From: Actinoallomurus soli
GTDB lineage: Bacteria > Actinomycetota > Actinomycetes > Streptosporangiales > Streptosporangiaceae
Length of the DNA stretch: 64,000 nt
Reading direction: 5' to 3'
NCBI RefSeq assembly: GCF_024055715.1
Contig: NZ_JAMXMV010000015.1
Coordinates: 1 to 64,000, forward strand
Positions 15,165-23,761 of this stretch are shown here, in pieces (position 1 is the stretch's first letter; the number at the start of each line of letters is the position of its first letter). The position numbers and the translations under genes were made by a program. The notes under the pieces are model-generated. The model did not search any database and had not been told where the DNA came from. It saw only the letters and a list, made by a program, of their open reading frames with translations.

Positions 15165-16907
15165 ATGCCGGGACGCACGCCATCCGGGCCGTCGTTCGAG
15201 AGTTCGGTCCCCGGAGGCGCGCGGGCCCGGATCGCCCTCGGCCGGCGTCACGAAGATCGCCGCTCCCGGCTCTCCGAGCTGCTGCCCGGACGAGCGGACT
15301 TCGAGGCCATGCGCCGCCATCCGCGGCGGGACGTCGTCGCCGGCCTGTCGGTCGCGGTCGTGGCGCTGCCGCTGGCGCTGGCGTACGGCGCCAGCTCGGG
15401 CCTGGGAGCGCGTGCCGGGCTGGCGACCGCGGTGGTGGCCGGCGCGCTGGCGGCGATCTTCGGGGGCGGCGCCCTGCAGGTGTCGGGCCCCACCGGCGCG
15501 ATGACCGTCGTGCTCATCCCCGTCGTGCACCGCTTCGGCCCCGGCGGCGTCATGCTGGCCGGGGCGATGGCCGGTGTCGTCCTGATCGCCGCCGCCCTGG
15601 CCCGCGTCGGCCGGTTCGCGCGCTGTGTGCCCGCGGCGGTCGTGGAGGGGTTCGCCGTCGGAGTCGCGGTGGTGATCGCCCTGCAGCAGGTTCCGGCCGC
15701 GCTCGGACTGCGCGCCCACCACCACGACAAGGTGTGGCGTGACGCCGTCCGGGCGGTCGCGGACTACACGCATGAGGTACGGCCGGCACCGCTGCTCATG
15801 GCCGCGGCGGTGGCCGCGGTCGTGATGACGGGCAACCGGTGGCTGCCCAAGGTGCCGTTCCCCCTCGTGGCGATCGGCGTGGCCACGCTGGTGGCCGAGG
15901 TCTTCCCGCTCGGCCTGCGCCGCATCGGCTCGGTGCCCGCCGGCCTGCCCGCTCCGTCACTGGGCTTCCTGCACCCCGACCTGGTGGCGGCCCTGCTGCC
16001 CTCGGCGCTGGCCATCGCCGTCCTGGCCGCACTGGAGGGGTTGCTCTCGGCGGCCGTGGTCGACGCGATGGGCGGCGACCGCCCCAGCGACCCCGACCGG
16101 GAGCTGTTCGGGCAGGGCCTGTCCAACCTGGCGGTGCCGCTGGTCGGCGGGGTGCCCGCCACCGCCACGCTCGCCCGTACGGCGGTCAACGTCCGGTGCG
16201 GCGCGACGTCCCGGCTGGCCTCGCTCACCCACGCCGTCGTGCTCGCCGTGATCGCCTTCGCCGCCGGGGGCCTGGTCGCCGACATCCCACGGGCGGCGCT
16301 CGCCGGGCTGATGTTCGGCGCCGCCGTCCGGATGATCAAAGTGGGGGCGCTGGCGTCCATCCTGCGGACCAGTCGTGTCGACACTCTGATCGTGGCGTTC
16401 ACGTGCACGGTGACCGTCGCGGTCAACCTCATCGCCGCGGTCGCCGCCGGGGTCGTGATCGCGACCTTGGTGACCATCGCCACTCTGGCACGGGGCAGCC
16501 GCATCGAGGCCGTCCCCTTCCCCACGGACGGCGCGGGCACCCCGGGCGACGCGCCCCCCGGCGAGATCAGCCTGTACCGCCTCGACGGGCCCTGGTTCTT
16601 CGCCACCACGCATCGGCTGCTCGCGAGTTTCACGAACCTCACCGGGCCCGGCGTGGTCATCCTGAACATGACCGGCGTCTCGGCCCTGGACCTGACGGCG
16701 GCCCGCGTCATCGGCGAGGTGATCGCCTTCCTCCGCTCGCGCGGCGTCACGGTCCTGCTCGCCGGCGTGCGGCCCGACCACCACCGGCTGCTCGCCGGCG
16801 CGGCCGACGCGCGGCCGCCCCTGGTCGAGCTCATCCATCCCGATCCGGACGCCGCGATCACCCACGCACGATCGCTGCTGGCCGGCGCGGATCCCCGTAC
16901 CGCATGA
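15165..16907 (+). CDS. SulP-family anion transporter with C-terminal STAS domain
   Basis: 580 aa. A GAGGAGGG ribosome-binding site supports the ATG. After about 45 polar residues there are about 11 hydrophobic helices (about 60-430) with the SulP hallmarks ALAYGASSGLGARAGL, GGALQVSGPTGAMTVVL and EGLLSAAVVDAMGGDRPSDP. A STAS domain follows (about 465-575) containing LNMTGVSALDLTAARVIGEV. SulP proteins move sulfate, bicarbonate or dicarboxylates; the substrate is uncertain. A USP gene starts 60 bp downstream, and SulP-USP neighbours are common in actinomycetes. Confidence 0.9.
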   Translation: MPGRTPSGPSFESSVPGGARARIALGRRHEDRRSRLSELLPGRADFEAMRRHPRRDVVAGLSVAVVALPLALAYGASSGLGARAGLATAVVAGALAAIFGGGALQVSGPTGAMTVVLIPVVHRFGPGGVMLAGAMAGVVLIAAALARVGRFARCVPAAVVEGFAVGVAVVIALQQVPAALGLRAHHHDKVWRDAVRAVADYTHEVRPAPLLMAAAVAAVVMTGNRWLPKVPFPLVAIGVATLVAEVFPLGLRRIGSVPAGLPAPSLGFLHPDLVAALLPSALAIAVLAALEGLLSAAVVDAMGGDRPSDPDRELFGQGLSNLAVPLVGGVPATATLARTAVNVRCGATSRLASLTHAVVLAVIAFAAGGLVADIPRAALAGLMFGAAVRMIKVGALASILRTSRVDTLIVAFTCTVTVAVNLIAAVAAGVVIATLVTIATLARGSRIEAVPFPTDGAGTPGDAPPGEISLYRLDGPWFFATTHRLLASFTNLTGPGVVILNMTGVSALDLTAARVIGEVIAFLRSRGVTVLLAGVRPDHHRLLAGAADARPPLVELIHPDPDAAITHARSLLAGADPRTA

Positions 16908-16967
16908 CACCGGTACGCGCCGTCCGGCGCCCGCCGGGCACGGCCGCCCCCGCACCGGGAGTCCGGC

Positions 16968-17429
16968 ATGGGCGGCGGTGAGACCGTCCTGGTGGGGGTG
17001 GACGGCGGCGACTCGGGACGGGCCGCGCTGCGGGCGGCCGCGGCGTACGCCGCACGAGGCCGCGTCCGGCTGCGCGCCGTCCACGTGCGGCCCGGCCCGC
17101 TGCCCGGCGAGTGGCTCGGCTGGCCCGCGATGGACCTGTACGACACGTCGTGGCGCGACGCCCTCGAACTCGACGCGTGGTTGTGCTGCACGCTCCTGCT
17201 CGGCGGCCAGGGCCTGGAGTGGGAGTTCGTCGTCACCGAGGGCAGGCCGGCCGAGGCGCTGCGCGAGCGGGCCCTGCTCGACACCGCGTGCGCGGTGTAC
17301 GTCGGCGCGCGGGTCCGCTCCCGATGGGCGGCGCGCCTGCACCGGTGCACGGCGACCGACCTGGCCCGCAGGTGCCCCTGCCCGGTCCGGGTGATCCAAT
17401 TCGCGGGCCGGGGCCCGATGACGCCGTGA
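16968..17429 (+). CDS. Universal stress protein (UspA fold)
   Basis: 153 aa, one USP domain. The first strand VLVGVDGGDSGRAALRAA and the C-terminal VYVGARVRSRWAARLHRC...CPCPVRVIQ segment follow the UspA pattern, although the ATP-binding G-x2-G-x9-G(S/T) loop is degraded (no clear second Gly). This may therefore be a USP that does not bind ATP. It follows the SulP gene in the same direction and is probably co-transcribed with it. Confidence 0.82.
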   Translation: MGGGETVLVGVDGGDSGRAALRAAAAYAARGRVRLRAVHVRPGPLPGEWLGWPAMDLYDTSWRDALELDAWLCCTLLLGGQGLEWEFVVTEGRPAEALRERALLDTACAVYVGARVRSRWAARLHRCTATDLARRCPCPVRVIQFAGRGPMTP

Positions 17430-17540
17430 CCTTCCCGTCGCCGCGTGACTTCGCGGACAGGGTGGGCTTCCCTTCGGTGCACATGCGGGACACCGAGCCG
17501 GCGATGTAACGTACCGTCATATTGTGATTATTCTCCGTGA

Positions 17541-17912
17541 ATGACCTCTTCCGACGCCCCCGGCGACGCGACGGTGCCGGACGCGCGCTTCCTGTTCGCC
17601 AACGAGCGGACGTTCCTGGCCTGGAGCCGGACCGCGCTCGCGTTAGTGGCCGCCGGGCTGGCCGGCGTCCAGGTCCTGCGGCCCTTCCCCGGGGTCCCCT
17701 GGAGCCGTGACCTGCTCGGCGTTCCCCTCATGGTCCTCGGCGCCGTCATCGCGACGGTCGGGTACCTCGAGTTCCGGCGCAATCAACGGGCCCTGCACCA
17801 GCGGAGGCCGCTGCCGCGCTCGTGGCTGCCGACGATCCTGGCGGTGGCCGTGACCCTGACCGCCGTCACCTCGGTGGTCGTCGTCCTCGTGTCCACGGTG
17901 CGCGCCCGATGA
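17541..17912 (+). CDS. YidH-type DUF202 membrane protein
   Basis: 123 aa with three predicted transmembrane helices and the DUF202 signature FANERTFLAWSRTALAL near the N terminus. DUF202 proteins are small inner-membrane proteins of unknown function. Its stop overlaps the start of the next gene (ATGA), which encodes a second, divergent DUF202 protein; such pairs are usual in actinomycetes and may form a heteromer (inference). Confidence 0.88.
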   Translation: MTSSDAPGDATVPDARFLFANERTFLAWSRTALALVAAGLAGVQVLRPFPGVPWSRDLLGVPLMVLGAVIATVGYLEFRRNQRALHQRRPLPRSWLPTILAVAVTLTAVTSVVVVLVSTVRAR

Positions 17913-18211
17913 CCCCGCAGCCCCGGCGGGACCGCGACCCCGGCTCCGCCACGGAGCGCACGCGCCTGGCCTGGACACGGACCGCCGTCGCCGTGACCGC
18001 GCTGGCCGTGGCGATCGCGAAGGCCGCCCCGGCCGTCGGCCTGCCCGTCCTGGCGGCGACCGCCCTGGCGTGGGCGGTCTGCCGCCGTCGTCTCCGGCGC
18101 CTCACGCCGTACGGCTCCACGTGGCGGTTCCCGCTCACGACCGCGACCATCGTGGGGGTCTGCACGGCGGCCGTCGTCGCCGTGCTGCTCGGCGGCCGGC
18201 TCCCGCACTGA
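17909..18211 (+). CDS. Second DUF202 membrane protein
   Basis: 100 aa from the ATG that overlaps the preceding stop. The DUF202 motif appears as SATERTRLAWTRTAVAVTALA, followed by two more hydrophobic segments. The frame is open further upstream but that part lies inside the preceding gene, so the coupled ATG is preferred. Function unknown. Confidence 0.85.
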   Translation: MTPQPRRDRDPGSATERTRLAWTRTAVAVTALAVAIAKAAPAVGLPVLAATALAWAVCRRRLRRLTPYGSTWRFPLTTATIVGVCTAAVVAVLLGGRLPH

Positions 18212-18400
18212 GTGATCGTTCCCGTCGGGCGGGAACAGGCCCGAGGCGGCGCAGACGAGGAGACTGAAGAGGCTTTTGTGGCCTTCTGTCTATTCAATGG
18301 CTTATTTCATGCCCTAAATTGTGGCGGCGGACACACTCACTGCCCGCCCGTCCGCGCAGCGGACGGACCTTTGCCGACAGCAGAGGCAGGCCGTAACCCG
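18212..18400 (+). promoter_or_regulatory. AT-rich leader of the beta-helix protein gene
   Basis: 189 bp that contain an AT-rich patch at about 18270-18320, rare in this window, in front of the secreted beta-helix gene. The frame is open across it but has no ribosome-binding site or protein-like sequence, so I treat it as promoter and leader. No clear -35/-10 pair or operator could be fixed. Confidence 0.45.
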
Positions 18401-20266
18401 ATGCACATTCGCGCGGCGCGAAGCCGCATGCCCCGCCCGGCGTTCCGTCGCCCCGGGCTCTCGTCCCGCCGGGCGACGGGCGCCGTACTCCTGTCCGGCG
18501 CCCTCCTGACCCTCGCGGTCCCCGGCGGGGTCGCCGCCGCGACGCCGCCGCGCGCGGCGGGCCCGGATCTCGGTCCGGGCGTCCTCGTCTTCGACCCGAG
18601 CATGCCGCAGTCCGACATCCAGGCGGCCGTGGACGCGGTCGCGCGGCAGCAGGTCGACGACGAGATGGGCACCCGGCGCTACGCCCTGCTGTTCAAGCCG
18701 GGCGTGTACGGGTCCGTGGACCATCCCCTGAAGTTCCAGGTCGGGTACTACACGGAGGTCGCGGGGCTCGGCCGGTCGCCGTCCGACGTGACGATCAACG
18801 GCTCGGTCGACGTCTTCAACCGCTGCCTGGCGGCGGACAACTGCATCGCGCTGGACAACTTCTGGCGCTCGATGTCGAACCTGACGATCAATCCGGCCGG
18901 CGGGTCCGGGTGCCGGACGAACACCGAGTTCTGGGCCGTGTCGCAGGCCGCGCCACTGCGCCGGGTCAAGATCACCGGTAACACCACGCTGATGGACTAC
19001 TGCACCGCCGGGCCGCAGTACGCCAGCGGCGGCTTCATCGCCGACTCCGCGATCTCCGCGACGGTCGTCAGCGGTTCCCAGCAGCAGTTCTACACCCGCA
19101 ACGGCAGCGTCGGCGGCTGGAGCAACGGCGTCTGGAACCAGGTGTTCTCCGGCGTGGCCGGCGCGCCGGCCCAGTCCTTCCCCAGCCCGCCGTACACCAC
19201 GCTGGCGACCACCCCGGCGTCGAAGGAGAAGCCCTACCTCTACGTCGACGGTTCCGGCGCCTACCAGGTCTTCGTGCCGGGCGCCGCGCGCAACTCCCAG
19301 GGCACCACCTGGCAGGACGGTCCGACCCCTGGCCGTTCGCTGCCGCTGAGCTCCTTCTTCGTCGCGCGCCCCTCGGACCCCGTCTCGAAGATCGACTCGG
19401 CGCTCGCGCAGGGACGCAACCTGCTGCTGACCCCCGGCGTGTACGACGTGGCGCACAGCATCGCGGTCAAGCGCGCCGGCACCGTCGTGCTCGGCCTGGG
19501 CCTGGCCACCCTGACGGCGCAGCACGGCGCCGTCCCCCTGACCGTCGCCGACGTCCCGGACGTCGACATCGCCGGCCTGACCGTCGACGCCGGACCGGTC
19601 GAGTCCCCGGCACTGCTCCGGGTCGGCACGCCGCACGCCAAGGGCAGGGCGCACGCGTCCGACCCGCACCGGCCGACCGCCCTGCAGGACGTCTTCTTCC
19701 GCGTCGGCGGGCCGCACGCCGGCAAGGCCGCGACCAGCCTCGTGGTCAACGGCGACCACGTGATCCTGGACGACATCTGGGCGTGGCGCGCCGACCACGG
19801 CACCGGCGTGGGATGGACGCAGAACACCGCCGGCACCGGCGTCGTGGTGAACGGTGACGACGTGACCGCGACGGGCCTGTTCGTCGAGCACTACCAGAAG
19901 TACAACGTCGTCTGGACGGGCGAACGCGGCCGTACGGTGTTCTTCCAGAACGAGCTGCCCTACGACGCGCCCGACCAGGCGGCCTGGCGGCACGGCGACG
20001 TCGACGGCTGGGCGGCCTACAAGGTCGCCGACGGCGTCCGGACCCATGAGGCCTGGGGCCTGGGCAGCTACATCTACACCAACGTCGACCCCGACCTGCA
20101 CGCCACCAACGCCTTCGAGGTGCCGGTCACGCCGGGGGTGCGGATGCACGACCTGCTCACCGTCTCGCTCAACAAGGCCGGGACGATCGACCACGTGATC
20201 AACGGGGTCGGCGCCCCGGTGACGCCGGCCTACCAGGGCCCGGCCGACGTCGTCTCCTACCCCTGA
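18401..20266 (+). CDS. Secreted right-handed parallel beta-helix protein
   Basis: 621 aa from ATG 18401; a second Met lies nine codons on. The N terminus has an Arg-rich region, a hydrophobic core and an AA cleavage region near residue 48, indicating export. The mature protein begins with a block resembling polysaccharide-active beta-helix enzymes (SDIQAAVDAV, then YALLFKPGVYG), with many regularly spaced hydrophobic turns later (LVVNGDHVILDDIWAWRADHG, VVVNGDDVTATGLFVEH). Homologues are often named 'adenylyl cyclase' in databases, which the sequence does not support. A GH55-like or other polysaccharide-active role is possible but unproven. It lies in a run of secreted carbohydrate-active genes. 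Confidence 0.75.
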   Translation: MHIRAARSRMPRPAFRRPGLSSRRATGAVLLSGALLTLAVPGGVAAATPPRAAGPDLGPGVLVFDPSMPQSDIQAAVDAVARQQVDDEMGTRRYALLFKPGVYGSVDHPLKFQVGYYTEVAGLGRSPSDVTINGSVDVFNRCLAADNCIALDNFWRSMSNLTINPAGGSGCRTNTEFWAVSQAAPLRRVKITGNTTLMDYCTAGPQYASGGFIADSAISATVVSGSQQQFYTRNGSVGGWSNGVWNQVFSGVAGAPAQSFPSPPYTTLATTPASKEKPYLYVDGSGAYQVFVPGAARNSQGTTWQDGPTPGRSLPLSSFFVARPSDPVSKIDSALAQGRNLLLTPGVYDVAHSIAVKRAGTVVLGLGLATLTAQHGAVPLTVADVPDVDIAGLTVDAGPVESPALLRVGTPHAKGRAHASDPHRPTALQDVFFRVGGPHAGKAATSLVVNGDHVILDDIWAWRADHGTGVGWTQNTAGTGVVVNGDDVTATGLFVEHYQKYNVVWTGERGRTVFFQNELPYDAPDQAAWRHGDVDGWAAYKVADGVRTHEAWGLGSYIYTNVDPDLHATNAFEVPVTPGVRMHDLLTVSLNKAGTIDHVINGVGAPVTPAYQGPADVVSYP

Positions 20267-20273
20267 TCCGCCG

Positions 20274-20314
20274 CGCGCCCGGCCGTCACGCCGACGGCAC
20301 GGCGGCCGGGCGCG
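20274..20314 (+). terminator. Hairpin after the beta-helix gene
   Basis: CGCGCCCGGCCG and its perfect complement make a 12-bp stem around a 17-nt loop starting 8 bp after the stop codon. Confidence 0.7.
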
Positions 20315-20406
20315 GGTTCCCGCGGAACCCGCGCGTGAGAAGCTCGTGAACTGGGCCGGTAAGGGCGAATCCGCCCTGAGCACGGGTGGATCAGGAGGGA
20401 CGAGCG

Positions 20407-21822
20407 GTGGACGAGTTCGATGTCGTGGTGCTGGGCGCCGGGCCGACGGGGGAGAATCTCGCGGAGCGGGCCCACGCGGGCGGGCTGACCGTGGCGATCG
20501 TGGAGAGCGAGCTGGTGGGCGGGGAGTGCTCGTACTGGGCCTGCATGCCCAGCAAGGCGCTGCTGCGCCCGGCGGCGGCGCTCGCCGACGCCGCGAGGGT
20601 CGCGGGCGCGCGCGAGGCGGTGACCGGGGTCCTGGACGCGGCGGCGGTGCTGAAGCGCCGCGATGACTTCGCGTCGCACTGGAAGGACGACGGTCAGGTG
20701 AGCTGGCTGGACTCCGCCGGGATCACCCTGGTGCGCGGCCACGGCCGGCTGGACGGGGAGCGCCGCGTGGTCGTGGACACGCCCGACGGCGGGCGGCGCG
20801 CCCTGACGGCGCGGCACGCCGTGGCGGTGTGCACGGGAACGCGCGCGGCGCTGCCGGAGCTCCCCGGGCTGGCCGAGGTGCGCCCCTGGACCAGCCGCGA
20901 GGCGACGAGTTCCCCGCGGGTGCCGGACCGGCTGGCGGTGGTCGGCGGAGGCGTCGTCGCGGTCGAGATGGCCACCGCCTGGCGGGCGCTGGGCAGCGAG
21001 GTGACCCTGCTGGTACGCGGGGACCGCCTGCTGGCGAAGCTGGAGCCCTTCGCGGGAGAGTTGGTGGCGGAGAGCCTGCGGGAAACGGGCGTCGACGTGC
21101 GGTTCGGCACGTCGGTGACGGGGGTGCGCCGCGACGGCCCGGTGGTCCTGACGCTTAACGGCGGCGAGGCCCTGACGGCGGACGAGGTGCTGTTCGCGAC
21201 CGGCCGGGTGCCGGCGACCTCCGATCTGGGCCTGGACACCGTCGGCCTCGAGGCGGGAAAGCCGATCGAGGTGGACGACACGGGCTTGGCGGCCGGCGTC
21301 TCCGGCGGCTGGCTCTACGCGGCCGGGGACGTCAACGGCCGGGCGCTGCTGACCCATCAGGGCAAGTACCAGGGACGGATCTTCGGCACGGCGATCGCCG
21401 ACCGGGCCGCGGGCCGCGAGCTGGACCTGGCGCCGTGGGGGCGCAGCGTGGCCACCGCGGACGAGCGCGCGCTGCCGCAGGTCGTCTTCACCGACCCCGA
21501 GGTCGCGGCGGTCGGGCCCACCCTCGAACAGGCGGAGCGGCAGGGCCGCCGGGTGCGCGCGGTGGACTACGAGCTGGGCAACGTCGCCGGGTCCTCCCTC
21601 TACGCCGACGGATACCGGGGCCGCGCCCGCGCCGTGGTCGATCTCGACCGGGAGACGCTGCTGGGGGTGACCTTCGTCGGCGCCGGTGTCGCGGAGCTGC
21701 TCCACTCGGCGACGATCGCGGTCGCCGGAGAGGTCTCGATCGCGCGGCTGTGGCACGCGGTGCCGTCCTACCCCACGATCAGCGAGGTCTGGCTGCGCCT
21801 CCTGGAGACCTACCGCGGCTGA
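20407..21822 (+). CDS. Pyridine nucleotide-disulfide oxidoreductase (dihydrolipoyl dehydrogenase/mercuric reductase-like)
   Basis: 471 aa from the GTG at 20407, placed 8 nt after AGGAGG. The FAD-binding motif is VVLGAGPTGENLAERA; the redox-active disulfide is GGECSYWACMPSKAL, a C-x4-C motif; the NAD(P)-binding motif is VVGGGVVAVEMATAW; a second FAD motif is YAAGDVNG. The C-terminal dimer-interface active-site motif HAVPSYPTISE is present. This is a class I flavoprotein disulfide reductase. There is no N-terminal lipoyl or HMA domain, and no pyruvate dehydrogenase or mer genes nearby, so the disulfide substrate is unknown. Confidence 0.9.
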   Translation: MDEFDVVVLGAGPTGENLAERAHAGGLTVAIVESELVGGECSYWACMPSKALLRPAAALADAARVAGAREAVTGVLDAAAVLKRRDDFASHWKDDGQVSWLDSAGITLVRGHGRLDGERRVVVDTPDGGRRALTARHAVAVCTGTRAALPELPGLAEVRPWTSREATSSPRVPDRLAVVGGGVVAVEMATAWRALGSEVTLLVRGDRLLAKLEPFAGELVAESLRETGVDVRFGTSVTGVRRDGPVVLTLNGGEALTADEVLFATGRVPATSDLGLDTVGLEAGKPIEVDDTGLAAGVSGGWLYAAGDVNGRALLTHQGKYQGRIFGTAIADRAAGRELDLAPWGRSVATADERALPQVVFTDPEVAAVGPTLEQAERQGRRVRAVDYELGNVAGSSLYADGYRGRARAVVDLDRETLLGVTFVGAGVAELLHSATIAVAGEVSIARLWHAVPSYPTISEVWLRLLETYRG

Positions 21823-21833
21823 CGCCCCCGCGG

Positions 21834-21866
21834 CCCGGTGGCCGGCTCCGTCCGCCGGCCACCGGG
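21834..21866. terminator. Bidirectional terminator between convergent genes
   Basis: A perfect 13-bp stem (CCCGGTGGCCGGC) with a 7-nt loop sits in the 63 bp between the oppositely oriented oxidoreductase and GH20 genes. Confidence 0.85.
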
Positions 21867-21885
21867 AACGCGGCACACGAGGTGA

Positions 21886-23550
21886 CTACGACGCGGAGTC
21901 CCAGGCGATCTCCGGTGAGTGGTAGAAGTTCACGCCCATCGCCGTCCAGCGCGGGCCCTGGGCTGCCAGCCGCGTCCGGTACTCGTCCCACGACCGGCCG
22001 TGCTGCGGCGACCAGCCGATCTCGGCGATTCCGGCGAGGCGCGGGAACGCCATGTACTCGACCTCGTGGATGTTCGTGAGCGTCTCGCTCCAGATCGGGG
22101 CCTCCACGCCGCGTACGTCGTGCTCGGTCACGCCGGTGAAGATCGTGGTGGGATCCCACTGGTAGGACTGCTGGACGCTGACGTAACCGGCCCAGTGCAG
22201 GCCGTACGGCGAGTTCTTGTCGTACTGCATGTCCAGGTAGGCGTGGTTGGCGGGCGACAGGACCAGCGGAACGCCCTTCTGCACGGCCGCGGTGGCCAGC
22301 GGGTCGGCGACCGGGGTGTTCCCGTCGGCGATGCTCCAGTTCTGCGCCAGCGTCGCCGGGCCCGGCTTCACGTCCGCCTGCGCGATCTCGTTCCAGCCGA
22401 TCATGTTCTTGCCGTGGGCGTGGACGATGGGCTGCAGCCGGTCGATGAACTTCACGTAGTCGGTGAGCGGGGTGCTGTGCGCCTCGTCGCCGCCGATGTG
22501 GACGTACGAGCCGGGGGTCAGCCTCGCCAGCTCCCCGACCACGTCGTCGAGGAACCGGTAGGTGACGTCCTTGTCGACGCACAGCGAACTGAAGCCGACG
22601 TCCGTGCCGGTGTAGAGCGGCGGCGCCTTGCCGTCGCAGTTCAGGTCCGCGTACGAGGCGAGCGCGGCGTTCGTGTGACTCGGGGTGTCGATCTCCGGGA
22701 CGACGGTGATGAAGTGCCGCTGGGCGTAGGCGACGATGTCCTTGTACTGCGCCTGCGTGTAGTAACCGCCCGCGCCGCCGCCGACCTCCGTGCTGCCGCC
22801 GTACGTGGCGAGCCTCGGCCAGCTCTTGATCGCGATGCGCCAGCCCTGGTCGTCGCTGAGGTGCAGGTGCAAGGTGTTGATCTTGTAGAGCGAGATCTCG
22901 TCGATGTACCGCTTCACCTCGGCGACGGTGAAGAAGTGCCGGGACACGTCGAGCATCGCGCCGCGCCAGGCGAACCGCGGGCTGTCGGAGACGTGCACGG
23001 ACGGGACGATCCAGGGGCCGGGCCGTACGCCGCGCGCCTCGACCTTGGCCGGCAGCAGCTGACGGAGCGTCTGGACGCCGTGGAACAGGCCGGCCGCGGT
23101 GGGGGCCTGGATCCGCACGCCGCCGCCGGTGACGTCGAGCCGGTATCCCTCCGTCCCCAGGCCGGGCGCCGGGGTCAGGCGCAGGGAGATGGCGTGCGGC
23201 GAGCCCTCGGATCCCGACACGACGGGGAGCCGGTACCCGGTCGACGGACGGATCAGTCCGGCCAGGAACGTCGCCACGCCGGCGGCGTCGCGGGAGCGCG
23301 ACGCGACCACGATCCTCGTCGCGCGGGTGAGGGTGAAGGACCGCCCGGGCACGGTCCGCAGGGAGGCCGGAGCCGGGATGATCCGGGGCGCGGCCGTGGC
23401 GGCCTCCGCCCGCGGCGGCCCGGCCAGCGCCGTGACCAGTGGGATCACCGTGGTCACGGCCGCGGCCGCGGTGAGCCGTCTGCCCGGATGACCGGCCGTA
23501 CGGCCGGCGCGCCGCCGGGGCTTCGGCGCGTCGAATGTTTTCTCCACCAT
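21886..23550 (-). CDS. Secreted beta-N-acetylhexosaminidase, GH20
   Basis: 554 aa. The N terminus has twin arginines before a hydrophobic stretch ending in AEA (about 15-50), so Tat or Sec export is likely. A GH20b domain precedes the catalytic barrel, which has the signature HIGGDEAH near residue 353: the Asp-Glu pair supports substrate-assisted catalysis. Other family markers are RFAWRGAMLDVSRHF, HLHLSDDQGWRI and VVPEIDTPSHTNAAL. The enzyme removes terminal GlcNAc/GalNAc from chitooligosaccharides or glycans. It is divergent from the GH87 gene across about 210 bp, so the two may be co-regulated. Confidence 0.95.
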   Translation of the reverse strand: MVEKTFDAPKPRRRAGRTAGHPGRRLTAAAAVTTVIPLVTALAGPPRAEAATAAPRIIPAPASLRTVPGRSFTLTRATRIVVASRSRDAAGVATFLAGLIRPSTGYRLPVVSGSEGSPHAISLRLTPAPGLGTEGYRLDVTGGGVRIQAPTAAGLFHGVQTLRQLLPAKVEARGVRPGPWIVPSVHVSDSPRFAWRGAMLDVSRHFFTVAEVKRYIDEISLYKINTLHLHLSDDQGWRIAIKSWPRLATYGGSTEVGGGAGGYYTQAQYKDIVAYAQRHFITVVPEIDTPSHTNAALASYADLNCDGKAPPLYTGTDVGFSSLCVDKDVTYRFLDDVVGELARLTPGSYVHIGGDEAHSTPLTDYVKFIDRLQPIVHAHGKNMIGWNEIAQADVKPGPATLAQNWSIADGNTPVADPLATAAVQKGVPLVLSPANHAYLDMQYDKNSPYGLHWAGYVSVQQSYQWDPTTIFTGVTEHDVRGVEAPIWSETLTNIHEVEYMAFPRLAGIAEIGWSPQHGRSWDEYRTRLAAQGPRWTAMGVNFYHSPEIAWDSAS

Positions 23551-23761
23551 GCACTAGATCGAACATAACTTTCCAAAAGCCGTCAAGAGGGGGGGAAGGA
23601 CAGCAAGGCCACCTCTTTGCAAAGCACTGTCGAACTATTGCGTTAATCTGTCGTGAAATTTAGCCTCGGTGGTGCGTCCCCCACATGCCTCGCCCGGCAG
23701 GTGGCCCCGCCCAACGCGCCCCGCCCGCGTGCGGTCGGCGCTGTTCGAAACGAGAGGCGCA
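23551..23761. promoter_or_regulatory. Divergent GH20-GH87 promoter region
   Basis: 211 bp separate the two start codons. The part next to GH20 (about 23555-23650) is clearly more AT-rich than the surroundings and should hold both promoters. It contains a run of Gs at 23588-23594. I found no convincing DasR-type palindrome or other long inverted repeat. Confidence 0.5.

Noticed and set aside
18314-20383. Long minus-strand frame opposite the beta-helix gene
   Set aside because: Arg/Gly/Val-rich without motifs; the plus-strand protein has a signal peptide and regular beta-helix turns.
23551-23761. DasR-type operator in the GH20/GH87 promoter
   Set aside because: CTAGAT occurs near the GH20 start but the flanks do not form the DasR palindrome.
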